Source: Larix kaempferi
Lineage: Eukaryota > Streptophyta > Pinopsida > Pinales > Pinaceae
DNA length: 64,000 nucleotides
NCBI GenBank assembly: GCA_027924585.1
Contig: BSBM01000372.1
Span: 11,583,501-11,647,500, forward strand
Direction of reading: 5' to 3'
Below the pieces are notes generated by a model. It was not told where the DNA came from. It saw nothing but the letters and a program-made list of their open reading frames with translations, and did no database searches. The translations under genes were made by a program, and so were the position numbers. Each line of letters starts with the position of its first letter. The first letter of the stretch is position 1. Shown one piece after another: positions 12,128 through 22,689 of this stretch.

Positions 12128-12375
12128 AACTGAAATCATGGCAAATGGAGACAACGATCATTTGATTTTTAATCATAAGAAAAAATTCCAGGATTGTGAA
12201 GCTTATGCTAAATTAGAGAAATGATTATTTACAAAAAATCGATGCAAATTCATCAAATTGTTGTTTAAAATTATTGCTCTAATTTAACACAAACTTCACA
12301 ATCCTGTAATCTTCGCTCATGATTAAAAAACAAAAAACCGTTATCCCCATTTGCCATGATTTCAGCCGCATCAAA
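12128..12375. repeat. Inverted repeat with a duplicated small coding start
   Basis: The left arm (about 12128-12222) and right arm (about 12280-12375, inverted) both begin TGAAATCATGGCAAATGG and both contain CAGGATTGTGAAG. Read outward-in, each starts with ATG and encodes a related 28-29 residue peptide (left starts MANGDNDHLIFNH, right MANGDNGFLFFNH), then meets a stop. The spacer is about 55 bp. It could be two facing copies of the first exon of a lost third gene, or a foldback module. Confidence 0.65.
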
Positions 12376-12479
12376 TGTACCTGAACATTGAAAATAAGAA
12401 TTATTAATTAAAAATCCATATATCAAAATTTGAACAAATAATATTATTTATTTTTCAAACTTCCTAAAATTTGAACTTA

Positions 12480-13660
12480 ACATGTGTTCCCTTTTAAACT
12501 TCCTAGTTCATCCATATTTCTATGAAAATTTCTAACATTCATAAACTTCTTAACATTTAAAGATAACATTTGAATATGTTCTTAACATTCATTTTAAACT
12601 TCCTAATTCATCCATATTTTTATCAAAACTTATATAACATTCATAATCTTCCTAACATTCCTAAGTTTCATAACATTCCTAAACTTCCTATTTCATCCAT
12701 ATTTCTATCAAAACTTCTATTATTCCTAAAACTTCATAACATTCAAAGTTAACATTCATGTTCTTAAATTTCATTTTTAAACTTCTTAATTCATCCATAT
12801 TTCCATCAAAACTTCAACATTCTTAAACTTCCTAACATTCCTAAAATTTAAACTCAACACTTTTAAAATTCCTAATTCATCCATGTATCTCTTTCAAAAC
12901 TATAACATTCAAAAATTCGACATTCATGTTCTTTCAAAACTATAACATTCAAAAATTCGACATTCATGTTCTTTGCATTCATTTTAAAGTTCCTAGTTCA
13001 TCTATATTTCCATCAAAACTTATATAACATTCATAATCTTCCTAACATTCCTAAGTTTCGTAACATTCCTAAACTTCCTAGATTTCATCCATATTTCTAT
13101 TAAAACTTCTAATATTCCTAAAACTTCATAACATTCATGTTCTTAAATTTCATATTTAAACTTTATATTTCATCCATATTTTCATCAAAACTTCAAACAT
13201 TCATAAACTTCCTAACATCTCTAAAATTTGAACTCAACATATTATCACTTTTAAACTTCCTGGTTAATCCATGTATGAAAATTTCTAACATTCCTTAACA
13301 TCCTAACGTTCAAAGATAACATTCATGTTCTTAACATTCATTTTTAAACTTCTTGGTTCATCCATATTTCTATCAAAACTTCTAACAAATTATTAAACTT
13401 CCTAACATTCAAAGATAACATTATTGTTCTTAATATATTCAATCTTATCATTCATTCATGTTTCAATCAAAACTTCCTCATTTATGAACTTTAAACCTAT
13501 GTTCATCTATTTTTAAACTTCTTAAATAACATTTCTTAAACTTCATAATATTCAAGAATGTCATGTTCTTAACATTCATTTTTAAACTTCATAAATAACA
13601 TTTCTTAAACTTCTTAATATTCAAGAATGTCATGTTCTTAATATTCATTTTTACATATTC
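12480..13660. repeat. Degenerate minisatellite, period about 85-100 bp
   Basis: The block (T)TCATCCATATTTCTATCAAAACTTC recurs about ten times between 12505 and 13380. It alternates with CTAACATTC, TTAAACTTCCTA and AACATTCATGTTCTTA words. Units vary in length and composition. The tract lies between the two convergent genes, so it separates their 3' ends. Confidence 0.75.
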
Positions 13661-13938
13661 ATTCATTCATTTAAACATGCAAATACATATTTTGAACCTT
13701 TAAATCACACCAGATATATCAAATAAGCAAAAATAAACTAGATCATTTAAACCAAGATTCACAAAATATGTAAGTTCAAAGAACATGTATATAATCTTCA
13801 AAAAAATACTCATGAACATACAAGTTCAATGTGCCCATATATGTATATATCTAGTCCAAAAATAAACCTCCTCAACATGTCCAAAACAAATATTTCCAAT
13901 CTAGATACATATCAACAACAAAAAAATTGTCGACCATG

Positions 13939-16200
13939 CTATAAAAATAAAATTTCCACCATGCTATCCTCCACTCGAGCCTCCCCTGGACTCAACCCAC
14001 CCTGCAACATGTGTAAAAAAAGATTATGAATATCATTTAAATTATTTAAACTATATTCAGAAAATTAAAATATTAAAGTTTATATATCAAAAAACAATTC
14101 AAATATTAACAATATTACATCAAATTCTCTAAATGTTTGTCCACCACCATCCTCCAAAGGAGTTTTTCCTTTGCCTCCAAAAGATTTGAGAGACCCAGGC
14201 TGCAACATATATAAAATCAATTTATGAATCTCATAAATCTAAATCCATAAAAATTAAAATATTAAAACAGTAAACAAAATTAAAGCACTAAATGAAATTA
14301 CCTCTCTACCAATATCTGCTGTATTAAGCAAAGAACCTATATCTCCGCCCTAAAATTTAAGTTGTATTAATAAATAAAACATATAATGCAAACCAAAAAA
14401 ATTACTATGCCAATTAAGTTAAAATTAAAACAAAAAGATTAAAAAACATTAGCTCACAATAGATGGTAAATCATTTATAAAGTTCGTATCTAAAGAAACC
14501 TGCATGGATAAGTCAAATTAACAATAAGATGCATAGTTAAATTAACATTCAAAAAATAATAATAATAATATATATATATATATCAAATTCAAACATAATT
14601 ACAAATATGTTAATAATAAATATGTGCCTCTCTCTCTAGATTTTCACTAGTTGAAATGTGGAAAGAATGTTCGTTCATCATTCTTGAAAACTGCAACCAA
14701 TTTAAACATTTACATAATGTACCTATTACTTTACATCAAAAACATAATTTATCATTCATATAATGTAACAAAAAAAATCAATTCAAAATAAATAAAATAT
14801 TTAATTAAAATCAAATCATATCATAGTCAACAAACCTCTCCCAAACTCAATGTGTCATTGGATATAACATTAGCCGCTAGGTCACGACAAACCTTCGCAT
14901 ATGCCCTGAGATCTTCAATGCTCATTCCATCTATCTCATCATCAGTTTTATAAAAAAACTTTTGACGAAGAGCGGAACGAGCCCTTTCTCGAACCAAACC
15001 CACATCTACTCCCACTAATACTGACGATAAACCATCACCAACAAAATTCCTCGCGGTTGTCCCAAGTTGAGATGTGGGATCCATCTCTGATTTTAATGCC
15101 ACCAACCTAGGTGGACGAGATATCTGGGGTGGAGGTCGAAGAGTTGCAGGATCTCTAAGCGCACCTTCTCGATCATATATTCGACCCTTTCCAAATCCAT
15201 AAAATTTTGAATGAACATGGTATAGTCTGGCTTCATATTTTAAAAAAACTCAGCATAAAAAAATCTAGCAAAATATTGAGAAACCTCATCGTTCCATGGA
15301 AATCGACCATAGGCTACAAGAAACCGATCATAAAGTAGATGTGCAAGATGAGGATGCTTGAAATATTGCACTTTCAACATTTCTTTTTTCAAACCTTATT
15401 TGAAATTAAACATTGATTTGGCCTATTCTTTTGTCACTCTGTCCTTCACAACATCCCATTTGTTTGGACCCATCACTTGTTCCCTTCGTCTTCGCATCAA
15501 ATCTACAAAACCATCTGTAGTTGGTCCGAGATTCTGATATGCTTGAATGAAGTTTTGCAATGATCCCAAAACAATCTCCAAACTTTGTTTACTCTCTGGA
15601 GGGAGATCCATAGTAGACAAATCATTTTGCAACTTGTCATAGTGGGATCTACATCTTTCAAGAGTCATTTGATGATCACCACCTTCCCATAGAAGCTCCC
15701 GAGGTAGATCAGATGGATATGTTGTAATGGGTGTACAACCCTCAGTTAATTCAACATATTGCGTCCTAGCTCGACCATCATCACCTCGTGTAGAATGGTG
15801 AGCCTCTTGAGAACCTTGCTCTGCACCGTCATCCGTCTCCCTTGCTTGCTCTGTCTCCCTCCCTATAGAATTACAAGCATCTTCCGAACCATGCTCTGCT
15901 TCAAATGAAAATAAAGTTTTGTTTAAACACAAATACAAATTTTGCGCACACAAAAAGACAATTTGCATATACATGTTAAAAGATCAATATTCATTTACCA
16001 ATAGAGGGTCGAGATCCACGTTCTCCCACAGAAGATATAGGGGAATCATTTGTACCCCTTTCACCTCGTTGTTGTGATCTATACAATAAACTAGAATCCC
16101 GAGGGGAGGTTGACAACCTCCGATTATCACTTGTAACACCAACCCCAGAAGTTTGTGAAGACCTCCTACGCTTTCGCCTCAAAGAATCCTCTCTTTACAT
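13939..16200 (-). pseudogene. Second transposon gene: multi-exon, unknown function
   Basis: Minus-strand exons with GT/AG borders: about 16200-15999, 15895 to about 15245, about 15240-14836, 14690-14628 (GC donor), 14499-14458, 14349-14302, 14199-14119 and 14001-13939 (stop). The first intron matches in phase 1; the last five junctions are all phase 0. The protein has a basic Ser/Arg-rich start, an acidic Gly/Thr stretch, a helical region (DKLQNDLSTMDLP, IVLGSLQNFIQAY, FVDLMRRRREQVM), a helical block with DDEIDGMSIEDLRAYAK, and a glycine-rich tail. I recognise no family. Breaks: TAA 16197 (if 16200 is the start), TAG 15425, TAA 15398 and a one-base shift near 15240. It is convergent with the transposase-like gene and probably an accessory protein of the same unit. 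Confidence 0.6.
14556..14583. repeat. (AAT)n/(TA)n microsatellite in an intron of the second transposon gene
   Basis: AATAATAATAATA passes directly into a TA run. It lies between the exons at 14690-14628 and 14499-14458. Confidence 0.85.
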
Positions 16201-17215
16201 TTGATATATAATGCCTACACTTGCACAAATATCAACTAATTACACATTCAAATCCTACATGTTAATTCTACAAATTCTAAACCCTAACTACTAAAGAGAC
16301 TAAGTTATTTAACAAGGACCTAGATTTACATAATATCATCTAATAGTTCTTAAAAAGAGTATAGCTAATATTGTTAGATGTGTAAAGAACTAATGTACCA
16401 ATTTTCTAAGTGTTTTTGATGCTTAAAATGAATGGAACCAATATAATTAAGTACTAAGTGAAGGGTTCAATTATTTATGTCAAAGGATGAGTTCATGAAC
16501 CTATTTTAACTTCTAACCTAAATCCTTTATTAATAACTTAATTGATATTTTAATACTTCAAACATAAATTGCGTCTCCAAATCTTTTCATTATATTGCAT
16601 AAAATAAGATAAAAATTGACAATTCATGTGGTATTATGTTTGAGTTTGGCATGTTTTCCAAATTTGCCATGTTCTTTAATGGTTTTCAGTTTCTTAAATT
16701 AATAATTTAATCAAGACATTTTAATACTTTAAACATACATTAAATCTACAAATATTCTCATTATTCCATAGAAGAAAAAAAATTGACCGTTCATAGTATT
16801 ATGTTTGGAGTTAAATGACATGTTTCCCAAATTCGACATGTCCGATAATGGTCTTCAATTTCAATCTGATAACGATAACGATTCTTGGTATTATGTTCTC
16901 CAAGTTTGCCTTGTTGCAAACAAAGAAAAACTTAATACCAAGAATCGCCACCTTCACAAAAATAAAACCCAAGACCATTATGGCATAATATAACCTAACA
17001 GTTTATAAAATGACTATGACTATTATTGTTTGATTATATAAAACTTACTATAGTACACCTAAATTAAAGTCTATTCGTGTCTATAGTTTCGTGTACCTAA
17101 AGTCCATTTAAAGTTTTGTTATATGAAAAGTAGAGTTTAATTGTCTAAAGATTGGTTGTATCTATAGCTATCTATCAACACAGTTTGTAATAGAATTAAT
17201 ACATTGATCTCTGCA
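16201..17215. other. AT-rich non-coding stretch
   Basis: Between the second transposon gene and the palindrome tract. Around 16400-17000 some blocks recur loosely (AATTGACAATTCATG/AATTGACCGTTCAT and ATTTTAATACTT), suggesting an old internal duplication. If the upstream exons at 18.1-18.4 kb belong to the minus-strand gene, this is intron. Confidence 0.4.
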
Positions 17216-17221
17216 CTCTGT

Positions 17222-18070
17222 AAACATAGACAGAGTTTATGAACTCAGTCCATGTCCATGTTGACAGAGTTCATGAACTCTGTCCTCGTCCATTTCAACA
17301 GAGTTCATGAACTCTGTCAACATGGACATAATGACAGAGTTCATGAACTCTGTCCATGTCCATGTTGACAACGTTCAACAAATAAAACAAGCCTACATTT
17401 AAAAGGGATATATCAATTGCAAATAAAATTACTGTTCTTTTATATTCATTTCTAAACACATGAAAAACCAACAATTTAAAAAGACTTACTAACTGAACAC
17501 TCAATATATTCCTCTTTTATAATTAAATTTCAATCATTTTTGACATACACTTTGACCAGATTCCAAAAACTCTGCGGAATTGGACAGAGTCCTTGAACTT
17601 TGCCCGTTTGGGAAGAGTTCATGGACTCTGTCCATGTCTATGTTGTCAACATTCAAAAAAATAAAACAAGCCTACATATAAACAGGATATATCAATTGCA
17701 AATAATATTACTGTTCTACTTTTATATTCATTTATAAACGCATGAAAAACCAACAATTTAAAAAGACTTACTAACTGAACACTCAATATACTCCTCTTTT
17801 ATAATTAAATTTCAATCATTTTTGTCATACCCTTTGACCAAATTGCAAAAACTCTGCGGAATTGGACAGAGTCCTTAAACTCTGCCCATTTGGGAAGAGT
17901 TCATGGACTCTGTCCAATTGGAAGCTTGACCGAGACGAAAGCAGCCCAATTGGAAAAATTCCATGAACTCTGCCCAATTGGACAGAGTCCATGAACAACC
18001 CAATTTTGGGAAGAATTCATGGCCTCTGCCCGTTTAGGCAGATTTCACGGACTCTGACCATTTGGACAGA
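17222..18070. repeat. Second palindrome family and a 279-bp direct duplication
   Basis: The half-site GACAGAGTTCA followed directly by its reverse complement gives a 22-bp perfect palindrome. It occurs at about 17260 and 17333, with near-perfect copies at 17232 and 17300. Degenerate copies (GGACAGAGTCC..., GAGTTCATGGACTCTGTCC) continue from 17575 to 18065. The stretch starting AATAAAACAAGCCTACAT at 17381 recurs at 17660, a 279-bp tandem duplication. It lies in the transposon, inside its right subterminal third. Confidence 0.8.
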
Positions 18071-18142
18071 GCCGACACAAAAGCAGACGGGACGACTTCA
18101 AGCAAAACGAAAGCTGGCGAATAAAGAAAGAATTCTACTAAC

Positions 18143-18379
18143 CTCTTGAGACGCAGCCGAATTGAGAACTGGTCGACGAAAGCCCGAAGATGAATTTGAA
18201 AACGCCGAAACTAAACCATCAAAGCAGACGACAACGAAAACCTGCAATAAAAATAACACCTTAAATAAGACACTTAAACAGAAAAACGAACAATTACAAA
18301 CGAACGACAGAAAATGTTTTACCTCTGCAAACCGTCGAGTCGATATGTCGTAGCTACAGCTCCTCCCCGCTGTTAGCAC
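18143..18379 (-). other. Possible upstream exons of the minus-strand transposon gene
   Basis: A segment 18241-18143 is bounded by TTGCAG and GTTAGT (minus strand) and holds 33 open codons. A segment ending at 18323 has donor GTAAAA and is open back to about 18379. The two join in phase 0. There is no in-frame ATG upstream of 18379, and joining to 16188 needs a weak purine-rich acceptor. They may instead be untranslated leader. Confidence 0.4.
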
Positions 18380-18830
18380 GTCGGCAGGAGATCATTCCGA
18401 CCAGAAAACACCGCCAAGAAATGTGCAACTGCACGATACACACTAGTTGTTCAGATGAAGCCTAACCCATATGGATTCAACCACCGAAACAAAAATTCGA
18501 CACCGCAGAACAAGCAAAACCTCACGTACGTGAAGATGGCGGGAAGAAAGAGTTGCAGGCAAGCGAAAAGCAAACGCGGGTGTATAGCAGCCTAAAACTC
18601 CACCAACAACGACCCAAGGTGCATATCCTCACACGCAGGGTTGGCGATCAGCGAAACACAGCGTCGACGAATCGGGTGGCGGACTTCGCAAGCGACAACC
18701 CAGACAAAGACAGGCTAAAAGGTGGCAGAACTGACCGTTGGCGCAGAGGCGGGGCCACCATCAGGGCCAAAGGGGTCCACACAGTCGAGCAAAAGTGACC
18801 AGGAATGGCCGCAGCCGAGCTTTTATGCAG
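18380..18830. other. GC-richer stretch, likely promoter/leader
   Basis: This is clearly richer in G+C than its surroundings and has no recognisable coding product. Position and composition fit a promoter and 5' leader of the minus-strand gene next to the right end of the transposon. Confidence 0.35.
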
Positions 18831-19134
18831 AATAATTGTTCGGCCGAACAATTATTCGGCCGAACAATTGTTCGACTGAATAAGTGTTCGGCGAATAATT
18901 ATTCGGCCGGATAATTGAACACCACCGTGCGTTTTCTCCGTCCGGCTAAAAAATTCGCACACACATCGAGGCCACCGTTAGGTCTGATGGTGGCCCGTTA
19001 ATTGTTATTCGGCCGAATAAATACTAAGTTATTCAGCCGAATAAGTTTAATTATTCAGCCGAATAATTTAATTATTCGGCCGAATAATTAAATTATTCGG
19101 CCGAATAATTAAACTTATTCGGCTGAATAACTTC
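18831..19134. repeat. Right palindrome array of the transposon
   Basis: About nine copies of TT(A/G)TTCGGCCGAA(C/T)AA or close variants lie here. The copy at 18831-18856 is a perfect 26-bp palindrome (half-site AATAATTGTTCGG). From 19005 to 19134 the sites are packed head to tail with TTTAATTA spacers that extend the symmetry. The outermost site ends CGGCTGAATAACTT at 19134, mirroring GGTTATTCGG at 7055. Confidence 0.85.
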
Positions 19135-19560
19135 CGTTATAGTTCTTGGGCGGCCGATTCTCACCAATGTGTTACCCACCTTCGCGTTTCCACCCATCTA
19201 GAGAAGAGCACTACACTTAGAGAAGTTTTGTAAATTGATAAGCAATACAACACTTAGAATATAAATGATACGCTGAAACCCAACAACACCTAGAAGTCGA
19301 TCATAACTCACCTTAAACAATCCTCGACACCAGTCTAAAGATGAGCTTTGGATTTATTTGTGTCTAAAAGAGTCATCCTCCCCCAATAAACCCTTAGTCC
19401 TGGTCTCCATATTTATTTAAGGTCTCTTTTCATTTCTTCCTCATCCTCTTAGTGCACAATGATCCCCTGAGGTTGGACTCGCATCTATGAAGTCTTAAAC
19501 TTAGGGTTTGCAAAAAATCAACACACATGTTTTATTTGCTTACAAATTTGACACCTGTGA
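19135..19560. other. Flank right of the palindrome array
   Basis: CACCCATCT at 19191-19199 pairs with AGATGGGTG at 6242. Nothing coding is seen. A CACTACA word at 19209 looks like a CACTA-type end but has no partner. Confidence 0.3.
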
Positions 19561-20215
19561 TGGATTCTCTTATCTCAATGAAATAAGAGGAAATTGAAAT
19601 ACTACAAATATTGCATAATTTGCCTAACCATAATTGTTTTTCCAACATTGAAAGTTTTAAGAAAAAACTGAATATTTCCAAAATCAAGGCCAATGCTCAT
19701 AACCTCCATAGTGAAATTGATTATTGGACTAATAAAAAAGCACATTGCAATGAAAAAATGTGTAAATTTGTGATATAAAGGGGATTGAGGATGAACATCA
19801 TTTCCTTTTGACTTGCCCTACCCTTAATACTATAAGAGACTTTACCTATTTTTTGTAATGTAATTACTTTGCAAAACCTCCTTGCATACGCAAAACTTAA
19901 TGACTTGTTACTTTCTTTTAATTTTAGAAGAAAAATCTTGTGGAGAAATCCCTAGGCACAATTCCCCACATTTAGTGGATGGTACCCATTGATTACAATG
20001 CCTAACTTAGTAGGGAAATCAAGTAAGGTGTGCAATAAAGGCAAGCAACGTGAGGGATAAGCCTCAAGACCTCATGCATGAAGCTCAAAACACTCAACTA
20101 CTCAAACTAACCCACTTGGTTTACTTGGTACTTTCATTTCCACCATGTTCAAATATATAAAAGACATCCTAGAGACTATTTAGTGAAATTCATTTTATTT
20201 GTCACATAAACCTTA
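19560..20215 (+). pseudogene. LINE 3' end fragment
   Basis: This stretch is homologous to 33350-34005. Its translation keeps the C-terminal zinc-finger-like block of LINE ORF2 (a Cys/His pattern ending EDEHHFLLTCP, about 19785-19815). It starts mid-ORF with a KYYK...CLTI-type block, and the similarity ends at an ATTCATTTTATTTGTCA block. It is a 5'-truncated copy, as LINE insertions usually are, with several frame breaks. Confidence 0.7.
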
Positions 20216-22390
20216 TTTGTAATTATTATATCATCAATATGTCTTTTAAGTGTTTCATATCTTTAATAAAAGGTTAACAAAATTTAGTAATTTTGATCAA
20301 TGGAAAATCCATTATTCCAAATACATATAAAAAAATTAAAGAAAAAATATTTACTAATTTATTTATATACTTAATTTTTTAACAAAATGAAATTTAACAT
20401 ATTAAACATTTTAGAATTTATTCCTATTTTAAAACCTAAAAAGAAATAAAAAATTAAATTCTTTTAAGCTTAAATTGATGCTATGATTTTATTAGTCCCT
20501 GCTTCGCAGGAAATATAGCGATAGATAGATTGGTAGCTATAACTATTTTGACTTCAATTAATTTCAAATTTTTTTAGTGTTAACCAAAGTTCTTGATTTT
20601 TTTTATTAAATTAAAATTTTTAAATATAAAAATAATATTATACATTTTTAAAATTAAATTAACTTATTTTCTGATTGGCTAGCTACATAGATTTGACATT
20701 TTTCCCTGGTGTGCAAATAAATTATTGAGATATAAAAATATTTTAAAATGAAATATAAAAATAAAAAAACACAAATGTGCCACGTATGTACTTATTATTG
20801 CTGAAAGATATGATCAGAGATATGCAGTGCTTGCATATTTATTATGCGTACTTATTATTGCTGAGAGATATGATCGGACCAAAGATATGCAATACTTGCA
20901 TATTTATTACAAAATTCCAATATTTATTGATGGAGATTATTGCTGAACGATATGATATTGGTAAGCTCAGAGATGTGCAATAGTAAAGCTATGCACATAT
21001 CATATGCATATCCCCATGCAATATATCCATTAAGAATTTAGTCAAATCCTATCGAACATAATACTTTGCAAGATCTTCAAGCAAGGAGTTTCAGTAGGCC
21101 AATTCTATGGTACAATGCAATTCAATACTTTGCAAGATATATTGCAGGTATATCATTTTGTTTCGAAATCATGCTGGCATAAGAAAATATAACATCTTCA
21201 TTTCTATTTTAAAAAATAATGCAGACAATTTAAAAAATCCAGGAAAAGTCTTTTGTGTGAATATGCAGCAATTGTGTTGTGTGTGAATATGCAGGAAAAT
21301 GGCAACGGATATCAATAATCGAGATCTTTAATCAATCTTCAGTGCATACAACACAGGTATGTCGTAATGTTCAAGCTCCTCTCTAAACTCGTTTCAAAAT
21401 ATCAAAATCCCTCTAAGCATTATGAAAGCATTCAAAAAATTTGAAAAGCAGCCCATATGTTGGACTAGGAAAATCTCTATGCAATTGTTTGATGGAATTA
21501 AAAATATACAGAGTAGGGTTAGGCCTATGTTCTCTCAATGCTTTGGACAACTTTCAGAACTCTCTAAATCATGTCAAAGAGAAAAATCGAATTGATCCAT
21601 ATTTTGTTTGCGAAATCTTGCATCTAGTCAAAAGAAAAACATTATGCTTTTTTAAATTTATATGCTAGCAACTATCACCAGCTTTACTGGCAGGTATTCA
21701 CATTTTATCAACATATATTCATATCACCCAGTCTTATATACTAGGAAGCATACCCAACACAATTAGATTATCAAATTTATCAAAAGAATGAAAAGGAGAA
21801 AGAATAAATATGCTCACCTCCATGAATAAGCTTGGTGGACCGCGATGAAGTCCTCTAAGAGAAATCATGAGGAAGGAAGTGATAACTCGAGGGAACTGAA
21901 TCGGATTAAGCAAAAAATCCTTCCAATTTTCGAATAGAATGAAAATAAATTGAAGCCAATAAAAAAATAAAGAAAGTATTGAGGACGAAACCCACAGGTA
22001 TTGGAAATCCTTCTAAAAGAGGTAGTTTAGCTCTCAACGAACTTAATATAAATTCAGATCCATCTTCCACAAAGAGGGTAACTTGTTTGCAGCCTAGCAT
22101 TCCAACATGCCCAGGCATCAAAAAGGCCACACACTCGAACAAACTTGAAGGACTTCTTGCTATGTTTGGGCTAATGGTTGACCACTTATATTTAGACAAG
22201 GCAATGTACAAGAGCTAGTTCTCTGCTTTCGGGTGCGAAAGACTCAGAAGGGAGCGAGGTTAACTTTGTTGCTTTTTGTTTGGAACGAATTCAAGGGGCA
22301 TTGCATAGCGGTTAACAGCTTGGTTGGGGAACCAACCTAAAGGGAAAAGGCTTAGTGCATGGTATAAGTCTCATTTATGAACAGAAGATA
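20216..22390. other. AT-rich intergenic stretch with short direct repeats
   Basis: From 20785 to 20975 the words TACTTATTATTGCTGA(A/G)AGATATGATC and ATGCA(G/A)T(G/A)CTTGCATATTTATTA are repeated in tandem at about 60-75 bp spacing. Another pair, AATACTTTGCAAGAT, occurs at 21060 and 21125. No supported gene is seen; the short frames at 21.9-22.2 kb on both strands match nothing I know. Confidence 0.45.
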
Positions 22391-22394
22391 CAAG

Positions 22395-22655
22395 ATGAGG
22401 ATCATCTCTTTCGACTAGCCCAACTCATAGACCACAAGTTGCGGCATCCAAAGCCACCCCACATCCTGTAGTGCCCCCTCCAATGATGACAATGTCTAGA
22501 GGACCGTTGGGACTGCTTCCTTTGAATGCAGACTCATGCACATCTCTTGAAGGGACAACCCCATCTCTCATTTGAATTCTCCTCCTATAAACACCTGCAA
22601 TGCCCAAAGAGGCTGCCCCAATGGTTGCAGCCTGGCCCAACTTAAACCAAGTCAT
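22395..22655 (-). pseudogene. SDP6: 5' fragment of FAD-dependent glycerol-3-phosphate dehydrogenase (SDP6-like)
   Basis: The minus strand encodes an N-terminal segment starting MTWFKLGQAATIG. It then has VVPSR and PLDIVIIGGGTTGCGVALDAA, followed by an in-frame TGA (22425-22427) where the family has an arginine, then VGLVERDD. After that the similarity stops. GGGxTGxGVALDA is the FAD-binding Rossmann start of mitochondrial glycerol-3-phosphate dehydrogenase, which oxidises glycerol-3-phosphate at the inner membrane. About 85 of some 600 residues remain. CGA to TGA fits deamination at a CpG. This is a gene fragment, perhaps carried by a transposon or retrocopied; the true gene is not in the window. 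Confidence 0.75.
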
Positions 22656-22689
22656 CTCACTTACTTCCTTCTTTAAAAGTATTTTCACT

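Larger units (their letters stand above)
7055..19134. mobile_element. Large two-gene DNA-transposon-like unit (about 12 kb)
   Basis: Both ends carry perfect palindromes centred on TTCGGCCGAA: 7055-7133 on the left, 18831-19134 on the right. Between them are a plus-strand gene with transposase blocks (8492-11547) and a convergent minus-strand multi-exon gene (13939-16200 or longer). Size, subterminal site arrays and two genes fit an autonomous DNA transposon. The acidic blocks (DYAKNYTF, ISDDRTHD, WSDGCAGQFKS) look like a DDE/D-type catalytic core. I could not find a convincing target-site duplication at either candidate end, so the limits are approximate. A Sola-like or related superfamily is my guess only. 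Several nonsense codons show that this copy is inactive. Confidence 0.65.

Noticed and set aside
19209-19215. CACTACA as the end of a CACTA transposon
   Set aside because: There is no matching inverted end or 3-bp target duplication, and the transposase blocks are not of the CACTA type.
21906-22218. Roughly 100-codon frames on both strands
   Set aside because: They are shadows of each other, match no family and have no splice or start support.
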